A DNA stretch of 64,000 bases, from positions 253,301 to 317,300 of the forward strand of contig NZ_BNBY01000006.1 in NCBI RefSeq assembly GCF_014656195.1, given 5' to 3'. The DNA is from Kitasatospora xanthocidica (GTDB lineage Bacteria > Actinomycetota > Actinomycetes > Streptomycetales > Streptomycetaceae). The notes beneath the pieces are model-generated. The model was not told the origin of the DNA. It saw nothing but the letters and a program-made list of their open reading frames with translations, and ran no database searches. Each line of letters begins with the position of its first letter. The first letter of the stretch is position 1. A program made the translations under genes and the position numbers. Positions 39,150 to 49,989 of this stretch are shown here, piece by piece.

Positions 39150-40070
39150 GTGAGCAGGTACGGGCTGAGTGGGAACGGGCTGAGCAGGACCAGGGCGTAC
39201 GCGGCGGGGGCGCTGGCCCTGCTGGCCTTCGCCACCGCGTGCGGCGACAACGGCGGCGGCGCCGCGCCCGCCGCCACCACGGCGGCGCCCGCCGCGCCCA
39301 AACCCACCGGAGCCGCCCCCACCAGCGCCGCCGCCACCCCCGGAGCCACCGCCCCGGCGGGCGCGAACGCGGCGGCCTGGGCGAAGTGGAACCTCACCCC
39401 GCTCCCACCCGCCCCGGCGGCGCCCGCCGACAAGCCCGTCAAGCTCGAACGGACCGGCCCGGTACCGGTGTTCAGCGAGGTGAAGACCACCGACAAGGTC
39501 GTCTTCATCACCATCGACGACGGCGCCGAGAAGGACCCGAAGTTCGTCGAGATGCTGACCGACCTCAAGGTGCCGATCTCGATGTTCCTGACGAAGGACA
39601 TCGTCAAGAACGACTACGGCTACTTCAAGCCGCTCCAGGCGCTGGGCAACCACATCCACAACCACACCGTGGACCACCCGGTGATGAGCAAGCTGTCGCC
39701 GGAGAAGCAGAAGGCCGAGATCTGCGACGACCAGGCCGCGCTCACCCAGCAGTACGGCACCGCCCCGCTGCTGTTCCGCCCGCCGTTCGGCGACGGCGCC
39801 AACACGCCGACGCTCAACACCTCGGTGCAGGAGTGCGGCCCGCGCGCGATCGTGCTCTGGCGCGAGTCGATGCAGATCCACGACATGCAGTACCAGGCGG
39901 CGGACAAGAAGCTGAAGCCCGGCGACATCGTCCTGGCGCACTTCCGCGGCCCCAAGGAGCTCAAGGGCGCCACGATGACCCAGATGTTCGGCGACTTGCT
40001 GGCCCGGATCCAGGAGCAGGGCTTCTCGGTGGCCCGGCTGGAGGACTACATCCAGGCCCCCGCCTCGTAG
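39150..40070 (+). CDS. Secreted polysaccharide deacetylase (NodB/CE4)
   Basis: 306 residues from GTG 39150 with GGGAG upstream. The signal peptide ends FATAC (Cys31), a near-lipobox, so it may be a lipoprotein. An Ala/Pro/Thr linker follows, then CE4 motifs: ITIDDG (Asp122/123), HNHTVDHP (His171/175), RPPFGDG (209-215) and DIVLAHF. These support a metal-dependent sugar N-deacetylase acting on the wall or surface glycan. It converges with the next gene. Confidence 0.9.
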   Translation: MSRYGLSGNGLSRTRAYAAGALALLAFATACGDNGGGAAPAATTAAPAAPKPTGAAPTSAAATPGATAPAGANAAAWAKWNLTPLPPAPAAPADKPVKLERTGPVPVFSEVKTTDKVVFITIDDGAEKDPKFVEMLTDLKVPISMFLTKDIVKNDYGYFKPLQALGNHIHNHTVDHPVMSKLSPEKQKAEICDDQAALTQQYGTAPLLFRPPFGDGANTPTLNTSVQECGPRAIVLWRESMQIHDMQYQAADKKLKPGDIVLAHFRGPKELKGATMTQMFGDLLARIQEQGFSVARLEDYIQAPAS

Positions 40071-40085
40071 CCGCCGCTACGAGGC
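40062..40085. terminator. Bidirectional terminator, deacetylase/methyltransferase
   Basis: Perfect 10-bp stem GCCTCGTAGC/GCTACGAGGC (40062-40071 with 40076-40085) overlapping both stop regions. Confidence 0.85.
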
Positions 40086-41260
40086 TAGGAGGCCCGGACC
40101 GGCTGCCCCAGCATCATCAGCGGGCCGTGGTCGGTGCGGCTGAGGATCACCGTGACGGAGTTCGGCCCGGAGGGCTTGAGCTGGCGGCGCAGCTCCTCCG
40201 GGGTGATCGCCATCCCGCGCTTCTTGATCACCACGGTGCCGACCGCCCGCTCACGCAGCAGCGCCTTCAGCTTCTTGATGTGGAAGGGCAGCACGTCGGT
40301 CAGCTCGAAGGCGTGCGCGTACGGGGTGGCGACCAGCTCGTCCGAGGTCAGGTAGGCGATCTTCGGGTCGATCAGCCGGCCGCCGACCCGTTCGGCCACC
40401 TCGGCCACCAGGTGGGCCCGGATCACCGCGCCGTCCGGCTCGTACAGGTAGCGCCCCACCGGGCCGGCCGGCGGGTCCGGCAGGTCGCCGCCGACCAGGC
40501 TGGCGCCCTCCGGCAGCAGCGTGGCGCGGTGCGGGCGGGCGGCCTTGGTGCCGAACCAGAGCACCGCCTCCTTGACGTCGCCGTGGTCGGAGACCCACTC
40601 GGCCTCGGCGTCCTCCGGGACGGCCTCGTGCGGGATGCCAGGGGCGACCTTCAGTGCCCCGATCGGGGTCCGCCGGCCCGCCTCGACCGCCCAGGACAGC
40701 GGCGGGGCGTACGCCTCCGGGTCGAACACCCGGCCGCGCGAGGTCCGCCGGGCCGGGTCGGTGAACACCGCGTCGTAGCCGGCCACGTCCACCTCGGCGA
40801 CGTCCGCGCAGCGCACCTCGACCAGCTCGGCCAGGCCCAGCGCGGCGGCGTTCGCGGCGGTGGCGGCGCAGGCCGCCGGGTCCTTGTCGACGGCCAGCAC
40901 CTCGATGCCCGCCCGGGCCAGCGCCAGCACGTCCCCGCCGATGCCGCAGCACAGGTCCGCCAGCCGCCGGACGCCCAGCTCGGCGAACCGCCGCGCCCGC
41001 CACTCGGCCACGCTGCGCCGGGTGGACTGCTCGACCCCGTTGGGCGTGAAGTACATCAGGTCGGCGTCCGCCCCGAACTTCGCCCGGGCCCGCTGCCGCA
41101 GCCGCGCCTGCCCGAAGGCCGCCGACACCAGCTCCGCCGGGTGCTCCCGCCGCAACCGGGTGGCCAGCGCCAGCTCCTCCTCGGGGGTGAACTCGCGCAA
41201 CTCGGCGAGCAGGGCCTGGCCCTCGGGCGTCAGCAGCGGCTGGAGGTTCTCGGTGTCCAC
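40085..41260 (-). CDS. Class I SAM-dependent methyltransferase with THUMP-like C-terminus
   Basis: 391 residues from ATG 41260. SAM site LADLCCGIGGDVLALA, acidic VDKDP, and the FTDPARR motif in place of the usual NPPY of RNA/DNA amino-methyltransferases. The C-terminal region (IKKLKALLRERAVGTVVIKKRGMAITPEELRRQL) is the THUMP-like part of this actinobacterial family. The target is unknown, probably RNA. Confidence 0.88.
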   Translation of the reverse strand: MDTENLQPLLTPEGQALLAELREFTPEEELALATRLRREHPAELVSAAFGQARLRQRARAKFGADADLMYFTPNGVEQSTRRSVAEWRARRFAELGVRRLADLCCGIGGDVLALARAGIEVLAVDKDPAACAATAANAAALGLAELVEVRCADVAEVDVAGYDAVFTDPARRTSRGRVFDPEAYAPPLSWAVEAGRRTPIGALKVAPGIPHEAVPEDAEAEWVSDHGDVKEAVLWFGTKAARPHRATLLPEGASLVGGDLPDPPAGPVGRYLYEPDGAVIRAHLVAEVAERVGGRLIDPKIAYLTSDELVATPYAHAFELTDVLPFHIKKLKALLRERAVGTVVIKKRGMAITPEELRRQLKPSGPNSVTVILSRTDHGPLMMLGQPVRAS

Positions 41261-41310
41261 GGGATCATTCTCGCCGGTCGAGGGTCAGTCGACCGGCCAC
41301 CGGGACGTGC

Positions 41311-41637
41311 TCACCACAGGACGCCCGAGGAGAACAGCGCGGGCAGGACGAACGGCGCGATCCCGGCGGCGACCGGGACGAACCGGTAGCCGGACCGCCG
41401 GCTGCGGACGACCACCACGAGGCTCGCCACCAGGGCGACCACCGGGGCGGCCATGACCGCGACGCCCAGGACGCCCCAGCCCCAGCCGCTCCCGTCGTCG
41501 CCGGCGCCGGGACCGTTGGCGAAGCTGCCGATGAGGAAGAACACGGCGACCGGGAGCACGGCGCCCAGCAGGGGCAGCGCCAGCAGCGCGAGGGACGCGT
41601 CCTTGAGCCGGGACGGGCCGACGCCGGTGGCGTTCAT
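41311..41637 (-). CDS. Small membrane protein, tandem paralog B
   Basis: 108 residues from ATG 41637, overlapping the preceding gene by ATGA. About three hydrophobic segments. GVGPSRLKDASLALLALPLLGAVLPV aligns clearly with RVGPSDAKDAALALLLLPLLGALPLV of the upstream paralog, and both end with a SGRD/RRSGY...PF-LP pattern. No family recognised. Arose by local duplication. Confidence 0.75.
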   Translation of the reverse strand: MNATGVGPSRLKDASLALLALPLLGAVLPVAVFFLIGSFANGPGAGDDGSGWGWGVLGVAVMAAPVVALVASLVVVVRSRRSGYRFVPVAAGIAPFVLPALFSSGVLW

Positions 41638-41945
41638 CGGAGGGCTCCCAGGCAGAGCAGGACGGGCAGCGCGAAGGGCGCGACGAGCGCGGAGAGCGGC
41701 AGCCACTGGTAGCCGTCCCGGCCGCTGCGGACGGCGACGGCGACGGGCGCGCCCCAGCCGATGACCACGGCGGAGAGCACGGCGCACAGGAAGTCGCCCC
41801 CGGTGTCGGAGCCGGCGGCCTCGGCGATCGCGCCGCCGGCCTGGAAGGCGACCAGCGGGAGGGCGCCCAGCAGTGGCAGGAGCAGCAGTGCGAGCGCGGC
41901 GTCCTTCGCGTCGGACGGGCCGACGCGCGTCGGGGTGTCGGTCAT
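41634..41945 (-). CDS. Small membrane protein, tandem paralog A
   Basis: 103 residues from ATG 41945 (MTDTPTRVGPSDAKD); an in-frame ATG at 41981 would add 12 residues. Neither start has a Shine-Dalgarno. About three hydrophobic segments. It is the first gene of a two-gene operon with paralog B and lies downstream of the palindrome 41980-41997. Confidence 0.72.
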   Translation of the reverse strand: MTDTPTRVGPSDAKDAALALLLLPLLGALPLVAFQAGGAIAEAAGSDTGGDFLCAVLSAVVIGWGAPVAVAVRSGRDGYQWLPLSALVAPFALPVLLCLGALR

Positions 41946-41979
41946 GGCACGAGTGTGCCGAGCGGGCGGCGAGCCGCAC

Positions 41980-41997
41980 ATGAGTACGGGTACTCAT
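41980..41997. repeat. Operator-like palindrome ATGAGTAC-GG-GTACTCAT
   Basis: Perfect 8-bp arms (41980-41987, 41990-41997) with a 2-bp centre, 35 bp upstream of paralog A and 30 bp before the first CIRCE element on the other side. Likely a regulator site for the membrane pair. Confidence 0.65.
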
Positions 41998-42026
41998 CCG
42001 TGATCCGGGATCTCCCGGGCGCGCCG

Positions 42027-42053
42027 TTGGCACTCTGGTTGACTGAGTGCTAA
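42027..42053. promoter_or_regulatory. CIRCE element 1
   Basis: TTGGCACTC-N9-GAGTGCTAA, the HrcA binding site, one base off the consensus TTAGCACTC. The spacer carries the -35 TTGACT of the groES promoter. Confidence 0.93.
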
Positions 42054-42067
42054 CACGGGCCTATGGT
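42039..42067 (+). promoter_or_regulatory. groES-groEL promoter
   Basis: TTGACT (42039-42044) and TATGGT (42062-42067), 17-bp spacing, bracketed by the two CIRCE elements. Transcription starts near 42074 inside CIRCE 2. Confidence 0.85.
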
Positions 42068-42072
42068 CGTCC

Positions 42073-42100
42073 TTGGCACTCCCCACCGGGGGAGTGCTAA
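42073..42100. promoter_or_regulatory. CIRCE element 2 (10-nt spacer)
   Basis: TTGGCACTC (42073-42081) and GAGTGCTAA (42092-42100) with a 10-nt rather than 9-nt spacer. It covers the transcription start. Confidence 0.85.
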
Positions 42101-42193
42101 CGCGAAGACGCGTGTCTGACCCCCGCGACGGCAGGCTCGCAGGCTCGCCCTACCCGTTAGAAAACCCCGTAATCTCCGAAGGGGAGCTCGGAC

Positions 42194-42499
42194 GTGACCA
42201 CCAGCAGCAAGGTTGCCATCAAGCCGCTCGAGGACCGCATCGTGGTCCAGCCGCTCGACGCCGAGACCACCACGGCCTCCGGCCTGGTTATCCCGGACAC
42301 CGCCAAGGAGAAGCCCCAGGAGGGCGTCGTCCTGGCCGTCGGCCCGGGCCGCTTCGAGGACGGCCAGCGTCTGCCGCTCGACGTCGCCGTGGGTGACATC
42401 GTCCTGTACTCGAAGTACGGCGGCACCGAGGTGAAGTACCAGGGCGAGGAGTACCTGGTGCTCTCCGCTCGCGACGTTCTCGCGATCATCGAGAAGTAA
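42194..42499 (+). CDS. groES: Co-chaperonin GroES
   Basis: 101 residues from GTG 42194 with GGGGAG upstream. [27 protein letters not shown] and the mobile loop plus [30 protein letters not shown] are typical. It caps GroEL. HrcA-CIRCE heat-shock control is evident upstream. Confidence 0.98.
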   Translation: MTTSSKVAIKPLEDRIVVQPLDAETTTASGLVIPDTAKEKPQEGVVLAVGPGRFEDGQRLPLDVAVGDIVLYSKYGGTEVKYQGEEYLVLSARDVLAIIEK

Positions 42500-42571
42500 G
42501 TCGTTCCTGACCCGCCCCGGATCCGTGTCCCAAGTGACAGGGGCCCGGGGCGTGGTTGTTGGTTCACGTAG

Positions 42572-44245
<1,674 letters not shown>

Positions 44246-44259
44246 CGCCTGATCAGTGA

Positions 44260-44308
44260 CCGGAGGCCCGGTCCGCGCCCCGCGAGGGGCAGCGGGCCGG
44301 GCCTCCGG
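44260..44308 (+). terminator. Terminator after groEL
   Basis: 12-bp outer stem (44260-44271 with 44297-44308) enclosing an inner GCCCC/GGGGC stem. Confidence 0.88.
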
Positions 44309-44388
44309 CTGTCATTCGCCCGCTCGCCCGTGACGCGGCTCGGGGCGGGGGCCTCCGCGGTCGTCAGGGCTTCAACTATCAGTAGAAT

Positions 44389-44424
44389 TTTGCAGAACGC
44401 AAAGATTGCCTTATAACTAAGGCA
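44389..44424 (+). promoter_or_regulatory. LysR-gene promoter with two dyads
   Basis: TTGCAG (44390-44395) and TATAAC (44412-44417), 16-bp spacing. TTTGC-N5-GCAAA (44389-44403) is a T-N11-A LysR-type box over the -35; TGCCTTA-N4-TAAGGCA (44407-44424) covers the -10 and the start codon. Confidence 0.7.
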
Positions 44425-45422
44425 TGATCGAGGCCCGCCACCTGCGCGTCCTGCGTGCCGTCGCCCGCACCGGCTCCTTCTCCGCCGCCGCCCGCGAGCT
44501 GGGGTGCACCCAGCCCGCCATCAGCCAGCAGATGAAGGCCCTGGAGAAGTCCGTGGACACCCCGCTGGTGGTCCGTTCGGGCCGCGGGATGCAGCTCAGC
44601 GAGGCCGGGCGGGTGCTGCTCAAGCATGCCACCGGGATCCTGGCGGGGCTCTCCGCCGCCGAGGAGGAGGTGGCCGCGATCGCCGGGCTGCGGGCCGGAC
44701 GGGTGCGGCTGGTCTCCTTCCCGACCGCGAGTTCCACCCTGGTGCCGCCCGCGGTCGCCCGGCTGCGGGACGGCCATCCGGGGGTGCGCGTGTCGCTGGT
44801 CGAGGCGGAGCCGCCGGAGTCGCTGGCGATGCTGCGCGGCGGCGAGTGCGAGATCGCGCTGGCCTTCCGCTACCCGCAGTCCGACGGCGCCGCCGCGCTG
44901 CCGGCCCCGGCGCACGGCACGCCGCGCGAGGCGCGGGCCGAGGCCAACCTGGAGGCCCAGCAGCTGACCGCCGGGACCGACTGGTCCGATCTGGTGGTCA
45001 CCCCGCTGCTGGACGACCCGCTGGTGGGCGTGCTGCCCGCCGCCCACCCGCTGGCCGGGCGGGGCGGCCCGGTGGGGCTGGCCGAGCTGGCGGGGGAGCA
45101 GTGGATCGCCGGCTGTCCGCAGTGCCGGGGGCACCTGGTGGAGCTGTGCGCCGGGGCCGGCTTCGAGCCCCGGATCGACTTCGCGACGGACGACTACCCG
45201 GCGGTGGTCGGCCTGGTCGCGGCCGGGCTGGGGGTGGCCGTGCTGCCCCGGCTGGCGCTGCAGTCGGTGCGCCCTGACGGTGTGTCGACGGTGCCGGTGC
45301 GGACGGCCTCCGGGGCGCCGGCGGTGCGCCAGGTGGTCGCGCTGACCCTGTCGGACCTGGCCGAGGTGCCGGCCGTGGCCCTGATGCTGGAGCGGCTGGC
45401 GGGGGCGGCCGCCGCCCGCTGA
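44424..45422 (+). CDS. LysR-family transcriptional regulator
   Basis: 332 residues. N-terminal winged HTH (RHLRVLRAVARTGSFSAAARELGCTQPAISQQMKALE), then a periplasmic-binding-like effector domain. ATG 44424 has no usable Shine-Dalgarno and lies 6 nt after the -10 TATAAC, so it is probably leaderless. The promoter dyads suggest autoregulation. A Cys-rich stretch, CPQCRGHLVELC (residues about 230-242), is unusual. Target genes unknown. Confidence 0.92.
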   Translation: MIEARHLRVLRAVARTGSFSAAARELGCTQPAISQQMKALEKSVDTPLVVRSGRGMQLSEAGRVLLKHATGILAGLSAAEEEVAAIAGLRAGRVRLVSFPTASSTLVPPAVARLRDGHPGVRVSLVEAEPPESLAMLRGGECEIALAFRYPQSDGAAALPAPAHGTPREARAEANLEAQQLTAGTDWSDLVVTPLLDDPLVGVLPAAHPLAGRGGPVGLAELAGEQWIAGCPQCRGHLVELCAGAGFEPRIDFATDDYPAVVGLVAAGLGVAVLPRLALQSVRPDGVSTVPVRTASGAPAVRQVVALTLSDLAEVPAVALMLERLAGAAAAR

Positions 45423-45463
45423 CGGTGCCTGCGGGGCCCGTGCCCGCGGCGCCCAGGCCGCGA

Positions 45464-45491
45464 CGCCGTGAGGAAACGTTTCTTCACGGCG
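45464..45491. terminator. Bidirectional terminator, LysR/whiD
   Basis: 13-bp stem (45464-45476 with 45479-45491, one G-U) between convergent stops. Confidence 0.82.
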
Positions 45492-45506
45492 CGCCGAGGA
45501 GGCGGG

Positions 45507-45833
45507 TCAGTGCCGCGCGATCGCCGGCGGGGTCAGCGGGACCTCCACCAGCCGGTGCCGCGAGCGGCCCAGCATCTCCTCGCGCTCGTCCTCGGTCATC
45601 CCGCCCCAGACGCCGTACGGCTCGCGGACCGCCAGCGCGTGCGCCGCGCACTCGGCGATGACGGGGCAGCGCATGCAGACCTCCTTGGCGCTGGCCTCGC
45701 GCGAACTGCGCGCGGCTCCGCGCTCGCCCTCGGGGTGGAAGAAGAGCGAGCTGTCCACGCCACGGCAGGCTGCGGAGAGCTGCCAGTCCCAGAGGTCCGC
45801 GTTGGGACCGGGGAGGCGGGAGAAATCTGCCAT
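45507..45833 (-). CDS. whiD: WhiB-family iron-sulfur regulator WhiD
   Basis: 108 residues from ATG 45833 with AAGGGA upstream. Four cluster cysteines Cys23, Cys53, Cys56, Cys62 and the GVWGG turn (residues 74-78), then a basic C-terminus. MADFSRLPGPNADLWDWQ and its location beside bldM identify WhiD, needed late in Streptomyces sporulation. Wbl proteins bind a [4Fe-4S] cluster and the main sigma factor region 4. Confidence 0.94.
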   Translation of the reverse strand: MADFSRLPGPNADLWDWQLSAACRGVDSSLFFHPEGERGAARSSREASAKEVCMRCPVIAECAAHALAVREPYGVWGGMTEDEREEMLGRSRHRLVEVPLTPPAIARH

Positions 45834-46396
45834 GGCTCATTCCCTTCAGAGGCTGTCGGCCGTCGGCCGGGCGTTCGGCGGGCTGCTGCCGAGCGGCACG
45901 GCGGGGCTTCTATGCACTGGTGTGGACACCTGGAAATATGACTTAAGGCAACTCCATGGACAAGTCACCCACACACTGGCACAACAGTCAATGACCATAC
46001 GAAAGCTATAAAAACGGGCAAAGTGGGCAAGGGTCTTCGGCGGGCGCGGGCGTGGCAATCGGGTGGCCGACGGGGCGCACGACGCGCCGAAACGGTGTGC
46101 GGGTCGCGCGCCCACCGCGCGCGAGCTGCGGAAAAGTGCGGCGTGTGCACCGCGATGCGGCTGATCGGTAATGGGTTGGCCACGTACAGTGGTGGAGATG
46201 GCCCTGAAGGCCGTAACTCATTCGAGTGACGGTCGTTGGAAGTGCGGAGGCGGTTAGCGGGCGCCGGACATCGGGAACGATCGCGGGCAAGTCGGGGCGA
46301 TCAGCACGGAGTCTGTCGCCGATCGGCCGTGTCGTAGAGGTTCGTACCAGCCAGGAGGCTCAACGTGACGCGGATCAGCTGCGGAGGACGACGGTC
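45834..46396. promoter_or_regulatory. whiD-bldM divergent regulatory region
   Basis: About 560 bp with a low-GC core (45930-46020). It contains a TGACTT-N17-AAGTCA dyad (45939-45944, 45962-45967) on the whiD side and the sigma-BldN-type bldM promoter (46212-46239). A weak minus-strand pair, TTGTCC/CATATT, could serve whiD. Long spacing is typical of developmental genes. Confidence 0.6.
46212..46239 (+). promoter_or_regulatory. bldM promoter, sigma-BldN type
   Basis: CGTAAC (46212-46217), 16 bp, CGTTGG (46234-46239): eleven of twelve bases match the published sigma-BldN consensus CGTAAC-N16-CGTTGA. The leader to bldM is about 150 nt. Confidence 0.8.
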
Positions 46397-47008
46397 ATGA
46401 CTTCCGTTCTCGTTTGCGACGATTCCCCGCTCGCCCGCGAGGCGCTTCGCCGCGCGGTCGCGACCGTACCCGGTGTGGACCGGGTCACCACCGCGACGAA
46501 CGGGGAGGAGGTCCTCCGCCGCTGGGTGGCCGACCGCTCCGATCTCGTTCTGATGGACGTCCGGATGCCCGGCCTCGGCGGGGTCGAGACGGTCCGGCGG
46601 CTGCTGTCCGCCGACCCGGGCGCGCGGATCATCATGCTCACCGTCGCCGAGGACCTCGACGGGGTCGCGCTCGCGGTGGCCGCGGGCGCCCGCGGGTACC
46701 TGCACAAGGACGCCTCGCGCGCCGAGCTGCGGGCCACCGTCACCCAGGCCCTCGCCGACCCGACCTGGCGGCTCGCCCCGCGCCGGCTGCGCAGCCCCGA
46801 CATGGGCGCCGCGCCGACGTTGACGGCGCGTGAGATCCAGGTGCTGGAGGGGATGAGCCACGGCCGCAGCAACGCCGAGATCGGGCGCGAGCTGTTCCTG
46901 TCCGAGGACACCGTCAAGACCCACGCCCGGCGGCTGTTCAAGAAGCTCGGGGCCTCCGACCGGGCGCACGCGGTGGCGCTGGGTTTCCGCTGGGGCCTGG
47001 TCCGCTGA
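46397..47008 (+). CDS. bldM: Response regulator BldM
   Basis: 203 residues from ATG 46397 with GGAGGA upstream. Receiver domain with Asp54 in [13 protein letters not shown], then a LuxR/NarL HTH ([44 protein letters not shown]). No histidine kinase is adjacent, as expected for this orphan atypical regulator of aerial hyphae and sporulation. Divergent from whiD. Confidence 0.95.
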   Translation: MTSVLVCDDSPLAREALRRAVATVPGVDRVTTATNGEEVLRRWVADRSDLVLMDVRMPGLGGVETVRRLLSADPGARIIMLTVAEDLDGVALAVAAGARGYLHKDASRAELRATVTQALADPTWRLAPRRLRSPDMGAAPTLTAREIQVLEGMSHGRSNAEIGRELFLSEDTVKTHARRLFKKLGASDRAHAVALGFRWGLVR

Positions 47009-47340
47009 CCACCGCCGGCGCCGCCGGGTGCGGCGCGCCGCCGGTGATCGTCGGTGCGGGTGCCGCACGGGTGTGTGACGTTACGGTCCCGAGGTTGCAC
47101 CATGGAGGAGTGGAGCACCTCGGGGACCAGCGGACAGGCACTGCGGCGAACCACGCAGCCGCAGGACACTCGGCGGACGGCGAGACGGACGGGACCACCG
47201 ACGGCGGGGCGGGAGGCGGCACGGTGCAGGAGGGGCCGGTGGTGCGCGGCACGCCCCACGGTGCGCCAGCGCATAACGTTCCGGTGCACAACTCCGGACG
47301 CGGTGCCGCGTTTTCCCGCTCGACCAGGCACCATGGACCG
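47009..47340 (+). other. bldM-sigma factor intergenic region
   Basis: About 330 bp. The sigma-factor reading frame stays open back to 47044 but encodes a low-complexity Gly/Thr/His-rich stretch without family likeness. I see no terminator and no clear promoter. Confidence 0.4.
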
Positions 47341-48051
47341 ATGCGCGACGACGTCGCCGGCGCGGCCGGCCAGGTGGACCCGGTGGAGGCCGAGCCCTCC
47401 GGTCCGGGTCACGACCCGTCGTACGCCGGATCGGGCGCGGCGGAGACCGGTCCGGTCCGCCCGCCGGTGCTCGGTTCGGGCGGCTCGCCGCTGGTGGGCG
47501 AGCTGGTCGCGGCCGCGGTGCGCGGCGAAGGGCCGGCCATCGACGCCCTGCTCGCCTACGTCCACCCGCTGGCGCAGCGCTACTGCCGCGCCAAGCTGGT
47601 CCGGCTGCCCGGCGGGGCCCGGCACCACGTGGACGACGTCGCCCAGGAGGTCTGCGTCGCGGTGCTCTGCGCGCTGCCCAGGTACAAGGACCAGGGGCGG
47701 CCGTTCGAGGCCTTCGTGTACGGCATCGCCGCGCACAAGATCGCCGATCTGCAGCGGGCCGCGATGCGCGGGCCCGGCTCGACCGTCGTCCCGCAGGACG
47801 ACCTGCCGGAGGTGCCGGACGAGGCGCTCGGCCCGGAGGAGCAGGCGCTGCTGAGCAGCGACGCGGCCTGGGCCAAGGAGCTGCTGTCCAACCTGCCGGC
47901 CCGTCAGCGCGAGCTGGTGCTGCTGCGGGTCGCCGCCGGACTGTCGGCGGAGGAGACCGGCGAGGTGCTCGGGATGTCGCCGGGGGCCGTCCGGGTGGCC
48001 CAGCACCGGGCGCTCAGCCGGCTGCGGGCGCTCGCGGAAGAGTCCTCCTGA
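47341..48051 (+). CDS. shbA: ECF-like sigma factor, ShbA/SigD type
   Basis: 236 residues from ATG 47341 (MRDDVAG); the start is uncertain since no strong Shine-Dalgarno is seen. Region 2 [43 protein letters not shown] and region 4 [45 protein letters not shown] are clear. Position between bldM and guaB matches Mycobacterium SigD and Streptomyces ShbA, which transcribes hrdB. No anti-sigma gene is adjacent. Confidence 0.88.
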   Translation: MRDDVAGAAGQVDPVEAEPSGPGHDPSYAGSGAAETGPVRPPVLGSGGSPLVGELVAAAVRGEGPAIDALLAYVHPLAQRYCRAKLVRLPGGARHHVDDVAQEVCVAVLCALPRYKDQGRPFEAFVYGIAAHKIADLQRAAMRGPGSTVVPQDDLPEVPDEALGPEEQALLSSDAAWAKELLSNLPARQRELVLLRVAAGLSAEETGEVLGMSPGAVRVAQHRALSRLRALAEESS

Positions 48052-49841
<1,790 letters not shown>

Positions 49842-49853
49842 CGCGCTGAACAC

Positions 49854-49881
49854 GGAAGGGCCCGCTCCGGCGGGCCCTTCC
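49854..49881 (+). terminator. Terminator after guaB
   Basis: 12-bp stem (49854-49865 with 49870-49881), 12 nt after the stop. Confidence 0.88.
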
Positions 49882-49989
49882 GCGTGTCCGGGGGCCGGGC
49901 CGTCGGGGCGGCCCTGCCCCCGGTACGGGATACTGGGGTGCGGCCGGGGTGACCCGGTCGGCATGGGCAATACAGCAGAAGGGCTCGAA

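Noticed and set aside
47044..47340. N-terminal extension of the sigma factor
   Set aside because: The open frame is kept, but the sequence is low-complexity and unlike sigma factors, and no Shine-Dalgarno was found for it.
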